From the NCBI RefSeq assembly GCF_023150065.1, contig NZ_JAKLLN010000001.1, forward strand, positions 186,001-250,000: a stretch of 64,000 bases of DNA. Reading direction: 5' to 3'. This DNA is from Zoogloea sp. Its GTDB lineage: Bacteria > Pseudomonadota > Gammaproteobacteria > Burkholderiales > Rhodocyclaceae. Position 1 is the first letter of the stretch; each line of letters begins with the position of its first letter. A program made the translations under genes and the position numbers. Shown here in pieces: positions 53,353 through 62,303 of this stretch. The notes beneath the pieces were generated by a model. That model was not told where the DNA came from and did no database searches. It worked only from the letters and a program-made list of their open reading frames with translations.

Positions 53353-54612
53353 TCAGGGTTGGTCGTACCCCGGGTGTTCATCCTCGTCCACCGCCCACAG
53401 CTGGTGGGCGTCGAGCAAGAGTCGGTAGCGGGCCTCGCTGGCGTCCAGCCTGGCCAGCTGGGCGGCCAGGCGTGCCTCATGGGCCAGACGGCGGGCGGCC
53501 AGGGTGTCCGCCAGCGTGCCTTCGCCCAGTTGCCAGGCGCGTTCCATCAGGTCGGCGCTGCCTGACAGGGCTTCGGCGGCGGATTGCTGACTTTGCCAGC
53601 CGGCCCGGGCCGATACGGCGCGTTGATATTGGGCCGCGGCCTCGGCTTCCACGCGCCGACGCACGCCGGCTTCCCGGTGGGCGCTGGCGCGGGCGTCGGC
53701 CAGGGCGGCGTCGCTGTCGGCACGGCGACCTTCGCCCGGCAGGGGAATGCTGAGACTGACGCCAAGCAGGCGTTCCTCACCGCTGCGTTCGCGGGCCATG
53801 CGCACGCCGATGCTGGGGTCTGGGCGGCGCTCGGCCTCGCTGCGGCTGGCGCCGATGCGGGCCCGGGCACTTTCCGCCCGGGCCAGGCCGAGTTCATGGT
53901 TGTGCTGCAGAACGGCCTCCACCCAGTCGTCAGCGCCACCGTCCAGCGCAGCCGGGGCGATCTCGGGCACCGAGCCGGGCAGGGTCAGCGTAGGGTAGTG
54001 GCGGCGCAGGCGCTCGGCGGCAACCCGTGTCCGGCCTTCGGCCTGGGCGAGCTGGGCGCTGGCCTGGGCGAGGGCCGCGTCGGCCTGCAGACGCTCCAGT
54101 CGCGGCGCATCGCCAAGCTCGACACGGCGCCTGACCACCTGGGCCTGGCGTGCCAGATTGTCCCGCTGCTGCTGCCATTGCGCGGCGGCGGTTTGCTCCC
54201 GCAGCCATTCAAACCAGCTGCTGAGCAGGCCGCGCCCTGCCTCGTGGAGTGCGTCGCCACGACTTATCCGTGCCACGTTGACACCCGCGGCCCCCAACTG
54301 GACATCCAGATCGCGTTTGCCGGGCAGGCGCAGACCCCGTTCCAGGCCCACATCCCATTCGGTGTAGCGGCCTTCCGGCGTGGTCCGCACGCGGCGGTTC
54401 TGCTCCCCCAGGCTCAATGTCCATTCGTGGGTGCCCACGGCCAGGCGCCGGGCGCGGGCCTCCTGGGCTTCGATGTTCTCTCCTGCCGCGTCCACCAGCG
54501 GGCTGCCACGCAGGGCGGCCAGGGCCTGGGGCTCGGGGGGCAGGTCGGGGGGAGAGGTCGCGGCTGCGAGGGCAGACACGCCGAGGGTGAGCAGAGCCAG
54601 GAGGTGGCGCAT
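53353..54612 (-). CDS. TolC-like outer-membrane efflux channel (CzcC/CusC type)
   Basis: Outer-membrane factor of a tripartite metal pump. The 419-residue protein has a signal peptide (MRHLLALLTLGVSALAAA) and the long coiled OEP repeats (LFEWLREQTAAAQWQQQRDNLARQAQVVRRRVELGDAPRLERLQADAALAQA and its partner in the second half), with GVSLSIPLPGEGRR between. It overlaps the DUF3240 gene by one base and is the last pump component of the leftward operon. Confidence 0.9.
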   Translation of the reverse strand: MRHLLALLTLGVSALAAATSPPDLPPEPQALAALRGSPLVDAAGENIEAQEARARRLAVGTHEWTLSLGEQNRRVRTTPEGRYTEWDVGLERGLRLPGKRDLDVQLGAAGVNVARISRGDALHEAGRGLLSSWFEWLREQTAAAQWQQQRDNLARQAQVVRRRVELGDAPRLERLQADAALAQASAQLAQAEGRTRVAAERLRRHYPTLTLPGSVPEIAPAALDGGADDWVEAVLQHNHELGLARAESARARIGASRSEAERRPDPSIGVRMARERSGEERLLGVSLSIPLPGEGRRADSDAALADARASAHREAGVRRRVEAEAAAQYQRAVSARAGWQSQQSAAEALSGSADLMERAWQLGEGTLADTLAARRLAHEARLAAQLARLDASEARYRLLLDAHQLWAVDEDEHPGYDQP

Positions 54613-54932
54613 CAGCAGAGCCTCCCGCTGGCAAGGGCAGGCACCATCCAGAAGAACACCCGGCTGGAGGCGAATTCACGGCGCAGGATGTCGAGCAGCT
54701 GCTCAGCACTTGCCTGGGGTATCACCAGCTGAACCCGGCAGCAGGCGGCACGGCCACGGACATGTTCGGCGGTGCCGATGAAGGTGACCCGCTGGCCCTG
54801 GCCTTCGACCCGCTGGGAGGTGAAGCCGGGTGCCAGGTCCGGGTGTTCGAGCAGGGTTTCGAGCAGGGCGTCTTCCACTTCAATGGGGAGCACCAGGGTC
54901 AGCACGACGCCGGCATCGGTGGCAGAGTTCAT
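54612..54932 (-). CDS. DUF3240 family protein
   Basis: A 106-residue protein (GVVLTLVLPIEVEDALLETLLEHPDLAPGFTSQRVEGQGQRV; CCRVQLVIPQASAEQLLDILRREF) matching DUF3240, a small family that recurs between the inner-membrane pump and outer-membrane factor genes of heavy-metal RND operons. The fold looks PII-like, so a regulatory role is possible. Two adjacent Cys (ACCRVQ) and a further C-terminal Cys could bind metal. It overlaps both neighbouring genes by 1 to 4 nt. Confidence 0.85.
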   Translation of the reverse strand: MNSATDAGVVLTLVLPIEVEDALLETLLEHPDLAPGFTSQRVEGQGQRVTFIGTAEHVRGRAACCRVQLVIPQASAEQLLDILRREFASSRVFFWMVPALASGRLC

Positions 54933-57900
54933 GGCGCATGCACCTCGGAAACGGTGGGGGAGACGCCGAAGCGCCGGTAGAGCAGGGGCAGCAGCAGCAG
55001 GGTCAGGGCCGTGGCGCTGACCAGGCCGCCGATGACCACGATGGCCAGGGGGCGCTGCACCTCGGAGCCCGGGCCGGTGGCGAAGAGCAGCGGCACCAGG
55101 CCGAGGGCGGCGATGCTGGCGGTCATCAGCACCGGGCGCAGACGCCGTCGGGCACCTTCCACCACCACCTCGCCGATGGGCATGCCCCGGGCCAGGAGCT
55201 GGTTGAAGTAGGTCAGCATCACCACGCCGTTCAGAACGGCGATGCCCAGCAGGGCGATGAAGCCCACCGAGGCCGGCACCGACAGGTATTCACCGGACAG
55301 GGCCAGGGCGAAGATGCCGCCGACCATGGCGAAGGGCACCATGGCCAGCACCAGCAGGGCCTGACGCACCGAGCCGAAGGTGGAGAACAGCAGCACGAAG
55401 ATCAGGCCGAGGGCGATTGGCACCACCACCCCCAGGCGCGCCGCCGCACGCTGCTGGTTCTCGAACTGGCCGCCCCAGGCCAGCCGGTAACCGGGGGGGA
55501 GCGGTACCTTGGCGGCCACTGCGGCCCGCGCCTCGTCAACAAAGCCGACCAGGTCGCGCCCGCGCACGTTGGACTGGATCACCGAATAGCGCTGGGCGTT
55601 TTCCCGGTCCACCTTCACCGGGCCATCGACCCGCTCGATGCTCGCCACGCTGGCCAGGGGCAGGCTCTGACCGTCAGGGGCGGTGATGCGCACGGCGGCG
55701 AAGGCTTCAGGGTCCTGGTGCAGGCTGGCCGGGCCGCGGATCAGCAGGGGCACCCGGCGGGTGGCCTCGATGACGGTGCCGGCCACGCGACCTTCGAGCA
55801 GGCTGCGCAGGGTGTTCTGGATGTCTTCGACATTGAGCCCGAAGCGGCCGGCAGCCAGGCGATCGACGCGGATCTTCAGGTACTGCACGCCTTCATTGCG
55901 GATGGTGAGGGTGTCCTCGGCGCCGTGAACGCCTTTCACCACGGTCTCGATTTCGCCGGCCAGACGGTTCAGGGTGGGGAGGTCCGGCCCGTAGAGCTTG
56001 ATGGCCAGATCGCCGCGCACCCCCGTCAGCATCTCCGAGACCCGCATGTCGATGGGCTGGGTGAAGGTGAGGGCGATGCCGGGAAAGCTCTCCATCACCC
56101 CGCGCAGCTGATCCGCCAGCCACGCCTTGTCGGGCTGGCGCCATTCGTCCCGGGGCTTGAGGACCATGAAGGTATCGGTCTGGTTGAGACCCATGGGGTC
56201 GAGGCCGAGCTCGTCCGAGCCGCTGCGGGCCACGATGGACCTCACCTCGGGCACGGCCTTCAGGATCGCCTGTTGCACCCGCAGGTCGGTGGCGATGGTC
56301 TGGGCCAGGCTGATGGAGGGCAGCTTTTCCAGCTGCATGATGATGTCGCCTTCGTCCATGGTGGGCATGAAGGTCTTGCCCAGCGCCAGGTAGGCGACGG
56401 CGGCGGCGACCAGAGAAGCGCTGGCGAGGGCGCCCACCAGACGCCCGCGGGCCAGGGCCAGGCGGAGCAGGGGCATGTAGCCGGCCTGCAGCTTGCGCAC
56501 CAGCCAGGGCTCGTGGGCTTCGCCGCGCTTCAGCAGGAAGGACGCCAGCACCGGTACCACGGTGAGGGACAGGATCAGCGAGGCCGACAGGGCGAACACG
56601 ATGGTCAGGGCCACCGGGCTGAAGAGCTTGCCTTCCAGCCCTTCCAGGGTCAGCAGGGGCAGGAAGACGATGATGATGATGAGGATGCCCGAGGCCACCG
56701 GAGCGGCCACCTCCCGGGTGGCCCGGAAGATCAGGTGGAGCAGGGGCTGGCGGGCGGCCGCGCCGTCGGCGGAGAGCTGGGTTTCGACGTTCTCGACCAC
56801 CACCACGGCGGCATCCACCAGCATGCCGATGGCGATGGCCAGGCCGCCCAGGCTCATCAGGTTGGCGGACAGGCCGACGCCGCGCATGGCGATGAAGGTG
56901 GCCAGGGCCGCCAGGGGCAGCATCAGGGCCACCACCACGGCGGCCCGCAGATTGCCGAGGAAGGCCAGGAGCAGCACCAGCACCAGCACGATGGCCTCGA
57001 TCAGGGCCTTGGAGACCGTGTGGATGGCCCGTCCGACCAGCTCGCTGCGATCGTAGAAGACCTGGATCTCGACCCCCTGGGGCAGCGCGGGCACGAGTTC
57101 GGCGAGGCGTGCCTTGACGCCCTCCACGACCTTGCCGGCATTGGCGCCGCGCAGGCCGAGGACCAGGCCCTGTACCGCTTCGCCGGTGCCATTGCGGGTC
57201 ACGGCGCCGTAGCGGGTCAGCCCGCCGGTCCGGACCTCGGCCACGTCACCGATGCGGATCACGCCACCCTGGCTGCGCCCGAGCACGATGGCGCGCACGT
57301 CGTCGAGGGTCTGGATGGCACCCTCGGCGCGGACCAGCAGGGTCTCCTCGCCCTCGTTGAGCCGCCCCGCACCGTCATTGCGGTTGTTGCTCTCCAGGGC
57401 GGTCTGCAGCCGGGCCAGGCTCAGGCCGCGGGCGGCCAGGGCAGCCGGATCGGGGACGATCTCGAAGCTGCGGGCTTCTCCACCCAGGCTGTTCACGTCG
57501 GCCACGCCGGCCACGGTGCGCAGGGCCGGGCGGATCGTCCAGTCGAGGAGGCTGCGTTTCTCTTCGAGGGACAGGGGCCCCTCGATGGTGAACATGAACA
57601 TCTCGCCCAGCGGCGTGGTGATCGGGGCCAGCCCGCCGCTGGCGCCAGGGGGGAGCTTGTCCATGACGCCGGCGAGGCGCTCTCCGACCTGCTGGCGTGC
57701 CCAGTAGATGTCCGTGCCGTCGTCGAAGTCGAGGGTCACGTCGGCCAGTGCGTACTTGGAGGTGGAGCGCAGCAGGCGCTGGTGCGGAATGCCCAGCATC
57801 TCCTGCTCGATGGGCACGGTGATGCGGGCTTCGACCTCTTCCGGCGTCATGCCCGGGGCCTTGATGATCAGCTTGACCTGGGTGGTCGAAACGTCGGGGA

Positions 57901-58015
57901 AGGCATCCACCGGCAGGCCGTTCCAGGCCACCACGCCGGCCCCGATGAGCAGCAGGGTGGCAACGGCGACCAGCAGGCGCTGGGTGAGGGAAAACTCGAT
58001 GAGGCGGGAGAGCAT
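54929..58015 (-). CDS. Heavy-metal efflux RND pump (HME family, CusA/CzcA-like)
   Basis: Proton-driven inner-membrane pump of 1028 residues with the RND layout: two halves, each with a large periplasmic loop and six membrane helices. It begins MLSRLIEFSLTQRLLVAVAT. The TM4 signature AIAIGMLVDAAVVVVEN at 393-409 fits AIG-x3-DAA-x3-(V/I)EN rather than the DFG-x3-DGA-x3-VEN of CzcA/CnrA; from memory the former belongs to copper/silver-type pumps, but metal choice is not proven. It is the second gene of the operon, 4 nt after the adaptor gene. Confidence 0.93.
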   Translation of the reverse strand: MLSRLIEFSLTQRLLVAVATLLLIGAGVVAWNGLPVDAFPDVSTTQVKLIIKAPGMTPEEVEARITVPIEQEMLGIPHQRLLRSTSKYALADVTLDFDDGTDIYWARQQVGERLAGVMDKLPPGASGGLAPITTPLGEMFMFTIEGPLSLEEKRSLLDWTIRPALRTVAGVADVNSLGGEARSFEIVPDPAALAARGLSLARLQTALESNNRNDGAGRLNEGEETLLVRAEGAIQTLDDVRAIVLGRSQGGVIRIGDVAEVRTGGLTRYGAVTRNGTGEAVQGLVLGLRGANAGKVVEGVKARLAELVPALPQGVEIQVFYDRSELVGRAIHTVSKALIEAIVLVLVLLLAFLGNLRAAVVVALMLPLAALATFIAMRGVGLSANLMSLGGLAIAIGMLVDAAVVVVENVETQLSADGAAARQPLLHLIFRATREVAAPVASGILIIIIVFLPLLTLEGLEGKLFSPVALTIVFALSASLILSLTVVPVLASFLLKRGEAHEPWLVRKLQAGYMPLLRLALARGRLVGALASASLVAAAVAYLALGKTFMPTMDEGDIIMQLEKLPSISLAQTIATDLRVQQAILKAVPEVRSIVARSGSDELGLDPMGLNQTDTFMVLKPRDEWRQPDKAWLADQLRGVMESFPGIALTFTQPIDMRVSEMLTGVRGDLAIKLYGPDLPTLNRLAGEIETVVKGVHGAEDTLTIRNEGVQYLKIRVDRLAAGRFGLNVEDIQNTLRSLLEGRVAGTVIEATRRVPLLIRGPASLHQDPEAFAAVRITAPDGQSLPLASVASIERVDGPVKVDRENAQRYSVIQSNVRGRDLVGFVDEARAAVAAKVPLPPGYRLAWGGQFENQQRAAARLGVVVPIALGLIFVLLFSTFGSVRQALLVLAMVPFAMVGGIFALALSGEYLSVPASVGFIALLGIAVLNGVVMLTYFNQLLARGMPIGEVVVEGARRRLRPVLMTASIAALGLVPLLFATGPGSEVQRPLAIVVIGGLVSATALTLLLLPLLYRRFGVSPTVSEVHAP

Positions 58016-58019
58016 GGCC

Positions 58020-59114
58020 TTACTCTTTTCCGATGCCCAGCCAGTTGGCCTTGAGCGCCGCGACCCCGCCGGTCACGATCACCGCGTTGCCGGGAAGGCC
58101 GGTGACGATGGCAGCGTCACCCACCCGGCCGGCGACGAGCACCGGCATGGCCCGGTAGCCAGCGATGCTGCCGGCCTGGCTGATCACGAAGACCCATTGC
58201 CGGTCCTGGTGGCGCAGTACGGCGGCCAAGGGCACGCGGGCGCTGCCCTGGCCCGCTGCCGTGGCGGGCAGGTCCAGGTCGACGGCGGCCGCCTGCCCGG
58301 GGCGCAGGTTCTGGGCGCCCCGGGTGATCAGACCGCGCAACAGCACACTCTGGCTGCCTGGATCCACCGCCCGGCCGACGGCCACCAGCTCGCCGCTGGC
58401 GCCCGCAGCAGGAATGCGCAGCGTCGTGCCGACGCGCGCCTGGCCGGCAACGGCGAGGGGGGCCTGGATTTCCACGGACAGTGGATCGAGTCGGGCGATG
58501 CGATAAAGGGGGGCGGACTGTTCGACCCGCTGGCCGACGCTGACATGCTGCTCGAGCACGTTGCCGGCGATGGGGGCCGCCAGGCTCAGGGTATGTCCGC
58601 CGCTGTGCTGGGCCAGGGCCAGCTCCTGGCGGCGCTCGGCGGCCTGGGCGGCGGCCTGGGCGGCGTTGGCACGGCTGGCCTGGAGCCGGGATTCGGCGAT
58701 CAGGCCTTCCCGATGGAGCTGCTCGTCCCGTTGCAGGCTCTGCCGGGCGAGGGTGGCCTGGGCGTCGGCCTGGAGCCTGTCGCGCTGTAGCTCGAGCGCC
58801 TGGGGGCTGCTCATGCGCACCAGCACTTGGCCCTTGCTCACGTTGAGTCCGGGGGCGGTTTCCAGTTGCTCGATGACACCGGCCAGCGGCGCGGCGATCA
58901 CCCGCTGCTGGCTGTTGGGAATGCTGATCGTGGCGGGCAGGCCGGTCGCCGCAGCCTTGCCGGCGGTCTCCAGCGGACGGGTGACGATGCCCAGAGCGGC
59001 GCTCTGGGCCGGCGTCAGGGCAATGAAGTTTGCGCCGGGCTCGGCAGCGGCCGGGTGGATGCCGGTGATCGTGAGGACGGTGAGGAGGGCGGTGGTGCGT
59101 AGGCCGGCAAGCAT
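58020..59114 (-). CDS. RND efflux periplasmic adaptor (membrane fusion protein)
   Basis: Links the RND pump to the outer-membrane channel. The 364-residue protein has a signal peptide (LRTTALLTVLTITGIHPAAA, start at 59114), the lipoyl-like halves around VIAAPLAGVIEQLETAPGLNVSKGQVLVRM and LAAPIAGNVLEQHVSVGQRVEQSAPL, a helical hairpin (LQRDRLQADAQATLARQSLQRDEQLHREGLIAESRLQASRANAAQAAAQAAERRQELALA) and beta-barrel domains. It is the first gene of the efflux operon, divergent from the regulator genes. No His-rich N-terminal metal site is seen. Confidence 0.9.
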   Translation of the reverse strand: MLAGLRTTALLTVLTITGIHPAAAEPGANFIALTPAQSAALGIVTRPLETAGKAAATGLPATISIPNSQQRVIAAPLAGVIEQLETAPGLNVSKGQVLVRMSSPQALELQRDRLQADAQATLARQSLQRDEQLHREGLIAESRLQASRANAAQAAAQAAERRQELALAQHSGGHTLSLAAPIAGNVLEQHVSVGQRVEQSAPLYRIARLDPLSVEIQAPLAVAGQARVGTTLRIPAAGASGELVAVGRAVDPGSQSVLLRGLITRGAQNLRPGQAAAVDLDLPATAAGQGSARVPLAAVLRHQDRQWVFVISQAGSIAGYRAMPVLVAGRVGDAAIVTGLPGNAVIVTGGVAALKANWLGIGKE

Positions 59115-59163
59115 CGGGGTTGGCTGGACGGGGATTGGGGTGGCGTCATCCTGGTGCTGCGGT

Positions 59164-59180
59164 CTTAAGGCAACCTTAAG
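59164..59180. promoter_or_regulatory. PmrA/QseB-like response-regulator box 1
   Basis: CTTAAG-GCAAC-CTTAAG: two half-sites with a 5-bp spacer, the form bound by PmrA/BasR/QseB-like OmpR-family regulators (CTTAA-N6-CTTAA). It lies between the divergent adaptor and regulator genes, 50 nt from the adaptor start. Confidence 0.7.
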
Positions 59181-59196
59181 CCTGTCTTCGGGCAGT

Positions 59197-59213
59197 CTTA
59201 AGCTTTGATTAAG
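59197..59213. promoter_or_regulatory. PmrA/QseB-like response-regulator box 2
   Basis: CTTAAG-CTTTG-ATTAAG, the same 6-5-6 layout as box 1 with one changed half-site base, starting 33 bp after box 1 and 59 nt before the regulator start. The pair suggests control of both divergent units and autoregulation. Confidence 0.65.
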
Positions 59214-59271
59214 ACGCGGGGAGGAGCATGCTCTGCCCGCCTGTCGGGGGTGTGAATGGAGGAAGGGCGGA

Positions 59272-59937
59272 ATGCGGATCTTGCTGGTCGAGGACGACCG
59301 AATGCTGGGCGACGGTGTGCAGGCGGGGCTGGCCGCGGCGGGCTTCGTCGTGGACTGGGTGCGCGACGGCGAGGCGGCGCTGGCTGCGCTGGCAGGCGAG
59401 GGCTTTGCTGCCGTTCTCCTCGATCTGGGGCTGCCCCGGCGCGATGGCCTGTCGGTGCTGGCCAGCCTGCGCGGTGCCGGCAATGCCGTGCCGGTGATGA
59501 TCCTCACGGCCCGGGACCAGATTTCCGACAAGGTCCGCGGTCTCGATCTGGGGGCCGACGATTACATGGTCAAGCCCTTCGACCTTGACGAGCTGGCGGC
59601 ACGTCTGCGCGCCTTGGTGCGCCGGGCCAGCGGGCGAGCCGACGCCTGTCTGCGTCACGGCGAGCTGGTCATCGATCCGGCAGCCCGTACGGTGACCCTG
59701 CAGGGTGAGGCGGTGAGCCTGACAAGTCGCGAGTTCGACCTGTTGAGGGTGCTGCTCGACGCCGCCGGTCGGGTGCTTACGCGGCGGGTGCTGGAGGAGC
59801 AGCTGTATGCCTGGGGCGACGCCGTGGAGAGCAATGCGCTGGAGGTCCATATTCACCACCTGCGCCGCAAGCTGGGCAGCGAGCTGATCCGCACGGTGCG
59901 CGGGGTGGGCTACCTGATTGACGAGGCGCCCCGATGA
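59272..59937 (+). CDS. OmpR-family response regulator for the metal-efflux locus
   Basis: A 221-residue regulator with a complete receiver (Asp8/Asp9 acidic pair, phosphoacceptor Asp51 in LLDLGLPRRDGL, switch Thr in ILTARDQ, Lys in MVKPFD) and an OmpR winged helix (SREFDLLRVLLDAAGRVLTRRVLEEQLYAWGD, HIHHLRRKLGSELIRTVRGVGYLI). It is closest in style to PmrA/QseB/CusR. Its stop overlaps the kinase start (ATGA), and the upstream boxes fit its expected target. Confidence 0.94.
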   Translation: MRILLVEDDRMLGDGVQAGLAAAGFVVDWVRDGEAALAALAGEGFAAVLLDLGLPRRDGLSVLASLRGAGNAVPVMILTARDQISDKVRGLDLGADDYMVKPFDLDELAARLRALVRRASGRADACLRHGELVIDPAARTVTLQGEAVSLTSREFDLLRVLLDAAGRVLTRRVLEEQLYAWGDAVESNALEVHIHHLRRKLGSELIRTVRGVGYLIDEAPR

Positions 59938-61361
59938 GCGGGGGGCGGCAGGTCTATTCCCTGCGCCGCCGCCTGGTGGGCCTGCTGATTGCCGTGGTGG
60001 CGGTGCTGTGGAGCCTGTCGGCCGTGGTGGCTTTTCGTACCGCCCATGGCGAGGCGGACGAGCTCTTCGACGCCCAGCTTGTGCAGGTGGCCGAAACCCT
60101 GCTGGCCATTGTGGCGGCAGGGGAGCCCGGGCATGTGGCCCACGAAATGGCCGAACACCAGCATGACTACCAGTTACCGGTGGCCTTCCAGGCCTGGCAA
60201 CGCGAGGAGACCGGCGAGCGCTGGCGCCTGCTGGTGCGCTCGGCCGAGATGACGGATGTGCCGGCAACGCGGGAACCGGGCTTTGACGAGCACGATCACC
60301 AGGGCGAGCTGTGGCGCTTTTACACCGTGGACCACGATCACAGCCGTTACCGGGTGATCGTCGGCCAGAACCACGGGGCCCGCTACCGCCTGGCCGGCGA
60401 GATCGCCCTGCACCTGCTCGCGCCCATCCTGATCGGCCTGCCCCTGATTGCCCTGGGGATCTGGGTCGTGGTGGGGCGGGCACTGCGCCCGGTGGACGCG
60501 GTGGCCGCCGCGGTGGGGGGGCTGAGTGCCAGCCATCTGACCCCGGTGCAGATCAACGGCCCCATTCCTGCCGAAGTCGCGCCGCTGGTCAGTTCCCTGG
60601 ATGCGCTGGTGCAGCGCCTTGGAGAGGCCCTGGACAACGAGCGCCGCTTCACCGCGGATGCCGCCCACGAGCTGCGCACCCCCTTGGCCGCGCTCAAGAT
60701 TCAGGCCCAGGTGGCGCATCGGGCCGCCGATGCCGGCGTGCGCGGGCACGCACTGGCGCAGGTGCTTTCCGGGGTCGACCGGATGACCCACCTGGTTGAG
60801 CAACTGCTCACCCTGGCCCGCCTCGACCCCGACGCGGCCCTCGCGGAGGGGGCGAGGGTGGATATGGTCGAACTCTCCCGCAGCGTCTGCTCCACCCTCG
60901 CACCCCAGGCCCTGCGTCGCCAGCAGAGCCTGTCCCTGGATGCCCGGGGGGAGTTGCAGGTGTTGGGTAACCGGTGGTGGCTGGAGGTGTTGCTGCGCAA
61001 CCTGGTGGATAACGCCCTGCGTTATACCCCCGAGGGGGGGGCGGTGCATGTGATGGTGGATGTCGAGGGCCGCCGGCTGAAAGTGTCCGACGATGGGCCG
61101 GGCATCGAGCCGGCCCTGCGGGACAAGATGCTGACGCGCTTTGCCCGGGGGAGTGATGAAGATGCGGAGGGCTGCGGGTTGGGACTGTCGATCGTGGCCC
61201 GTATCGTGCGCATTCTTGGTGCCCGCTTGAGTTTCGAGCCGGGGCTGGTTCGCAGGGACGGTGGTGAGGGGCTGGCGATGGTGGTGGCATTTCCCGCCAG
61301 CGCCGGATTTCTGGCCGACGAGCGGGAGAGCGGACAGGCGCCGGGTGATGCTTCCCCGTAA
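59934..61361 (+). CDS. Sensor histidine kinase with His-rich periplasmic loop
   Basis: Membrane kinase of 475 residues, partner of the overlapping response regulator. TM1 about 13-34, a periplasmic loop about 35-158, TM2 about 159-181, HAMP-like about 182-235, then the catalytic core: H-box AAHELRTPLAALK with phospho-His245, N-box NLVDNALRYTPEGG, G1 DDGPGIEP, G2 GCGLGLSIV. The loop holds nine His, including HVAHEMAEHQHD (67-78), DEHDHQ (118-123) and DHDHS (133-137), a composition suited to divalent or monovalent metal binding. Overall it resembles QseC/PmrB. Confidence 0.93.
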   Translation: MSGGRQVYSLRRRLVGLLIAVVAVLWSLSAVVAFRTAHGEADELFDAQLVQVAETLLAIVAAGEPGHVAHEMAEHQHDYQLPVAFQAWQREETGERWRLLVRSAEMTDVPATREPGFDEHDHQGELWRFYTVDHDHSRYRVIVGQNHGARYRLAGEIALHLLAPILIGLPLIALGIWVVVGRALRPVDAVAAAVGGLSASHLTPVQINGPIPAEVAPLVSSLDALVQRLGEALDNERRFTADAAHELRTPLAALKIQAQVAHRAADAGVRGHALAQVLSGVDRMTHLVEQLLTLARLDPDAALAEGARVDMVELSRSVCSTLAPQALRRQQSLSLDARGELQVLGNRWWLEVLLRNLVDNALRYTPEGGAVHVMVDVEGRRLKVSDDGPGIEPALRDKMLTRFARGSDEDAEGCGLGLSIVARIVRILGARLSFEPGLVRRDGGEGLAMVVAFPASAGFLADERESGQAPGDASP

Positions 61362-61416
61362 GCCCGGCCTCGATGGCGACGGCGCGGCGCGGGGAGGCGC
61401 TGCGCCAGCCGGGCGA

Positions 61417-61860
61417 TCAGGTGGTCATGCCGCCGGCGATGTAGCCTGACAACTGGTCGATGGTGGCCTGCTGCTGCTCCATCACCGACTTGACGGCATC
61501 GCCGATGCTGACGATGCCGGCCAGCTGGCCCTGGGCCACGACCGGCAGGTGGCGGATGTGATTGTTGGTCATGATGGCCATACAGTCGTCGATGGTGTGG
61601 CTGGGGGAGACCGTGAGGACGTTCTGGGTCATCAGGTCGCCGACCAGGGTGTCTTTGGAGGCCAGGCCCTTGAGGACGACCTTGCGGGCGTAATCACGCT
61701 CGGTGAAGATCCCGACGAGGCGTTGGCCCTCGGTGACCAGCACCGCACTCACGTTACGCTCGGCCATCAGCTTGAGCGCTTCGAGCACGGTCGTGGCGGG
61801 GGTGACCGAATGGGTGGAGCCGCCCTTGTTCTGAAGAATCTGCTGAACCGTTGCTGCCAT
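61417..61860 (-). CDS. Tandem CBS-domain protein
   Basis: A 147-residue cytoplasmic protein with two CBS domains (about 15-65: TTVLEALKLMAERNVSAVLVTEGQRLVGIFTERDYARKVV; about 80-135: VSPSHTIDDCMAIMTNNHIRHLPVVAQGQLAGIVSIGDAVKSVM) and a short helical tail. Free-standing CBS pairs bind adenine nucleotides and sense energy status; the partner is unknown. The start has a strong TAAGGAGG site 6 nt upstream. It converges with the histidine kinase gene; no terminator separates them clearly. Confidence 0.92.
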   Translation of the reverse strand: MAATVQQILQNKGGSTHSVTPATTVLEALKLMAERNVSAVLVTEGQRLVGIFTERDYARKVVLKGLASKDTLVGDLMTQNVLTVSPSHTIDDCMAIMTNNHIRHLPVVAQGQLAGIVSIGDAVKSVMEQQQATIDQLSGYIAGGMTT

Positions 61861-62303
61861 TGTCTACCCTCCTTATTGTTGGTTTCGATGCGCCGGAGGG
61901 CCTGCAGGCTCCGGCTGCTCAGGACATATAGCTTGGAGCCAAGTCGCCCGGAGCGCAAGGGGCGGCGGGGCTTTTTTGCCTGTTGCAGGGGCCCCTCCGG
62001 CCCGTTGTCGGGCGGTCTGCGACCCTCGGCCCGTGCATGCTCGCCCGCGGAGGCGGAATCGGGCTTTGCGTGCCTTGCCGGGGGGCGGAGGGCGCCGTTT
62101 CCCATCCCCAATTGCAATCATTTGTCAGTGCCCGTTTTAGGTACTGCGCTTCCCCTAACATCTCGTCTCGCGTTGCTGCGTGTATTGGCGCCCTCCGCCT
62201 GTCGGCATTGCTGCCGGGGGAGGGCCGGGTTGAAGCATTTTGGGAGAGGGCATCCATCCGTAAGGCTCCGCCATGAACGGGGCCGCAGGTGGGAGGCGGA
62301 GTG
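61861..62303. other. 443-bp intergenic region between CBS gene and first orphan regulator
   Basis: No protein gene or tRNA is supported here. Visible elements are the TAAGGAGG ribosome site of the CBS gene (61867-61874, minus strand), a hairpin in its leader (GCCGGAG 61892-61898 with CTCCGGC 61909-61915), a run of six T at 61971-61976 after a GC-rich stretch, and an AT-richer segment about 62110-62160 that could hold the promoter of the rightward regulator gene. Its GGAGGCGGAG ribosome site is at 62292-62301. A small RNA cannot be excluded. Confidence 0.5.

Noticed and set aside
54830-58054. A 1074-codon open frame on the plus strand across the RND pump gene.
   Set aside because: It is the mirror of a high-GC gene; its product is Gly/His/Gln-rich without domains, and the minus-strand pump is unmistakable.
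61892-61915. Hairpin in the CBS gene leader as a riboswitch.
   Set aside because: It is a single small stem with no conserved ligand-binding core that I recognise.
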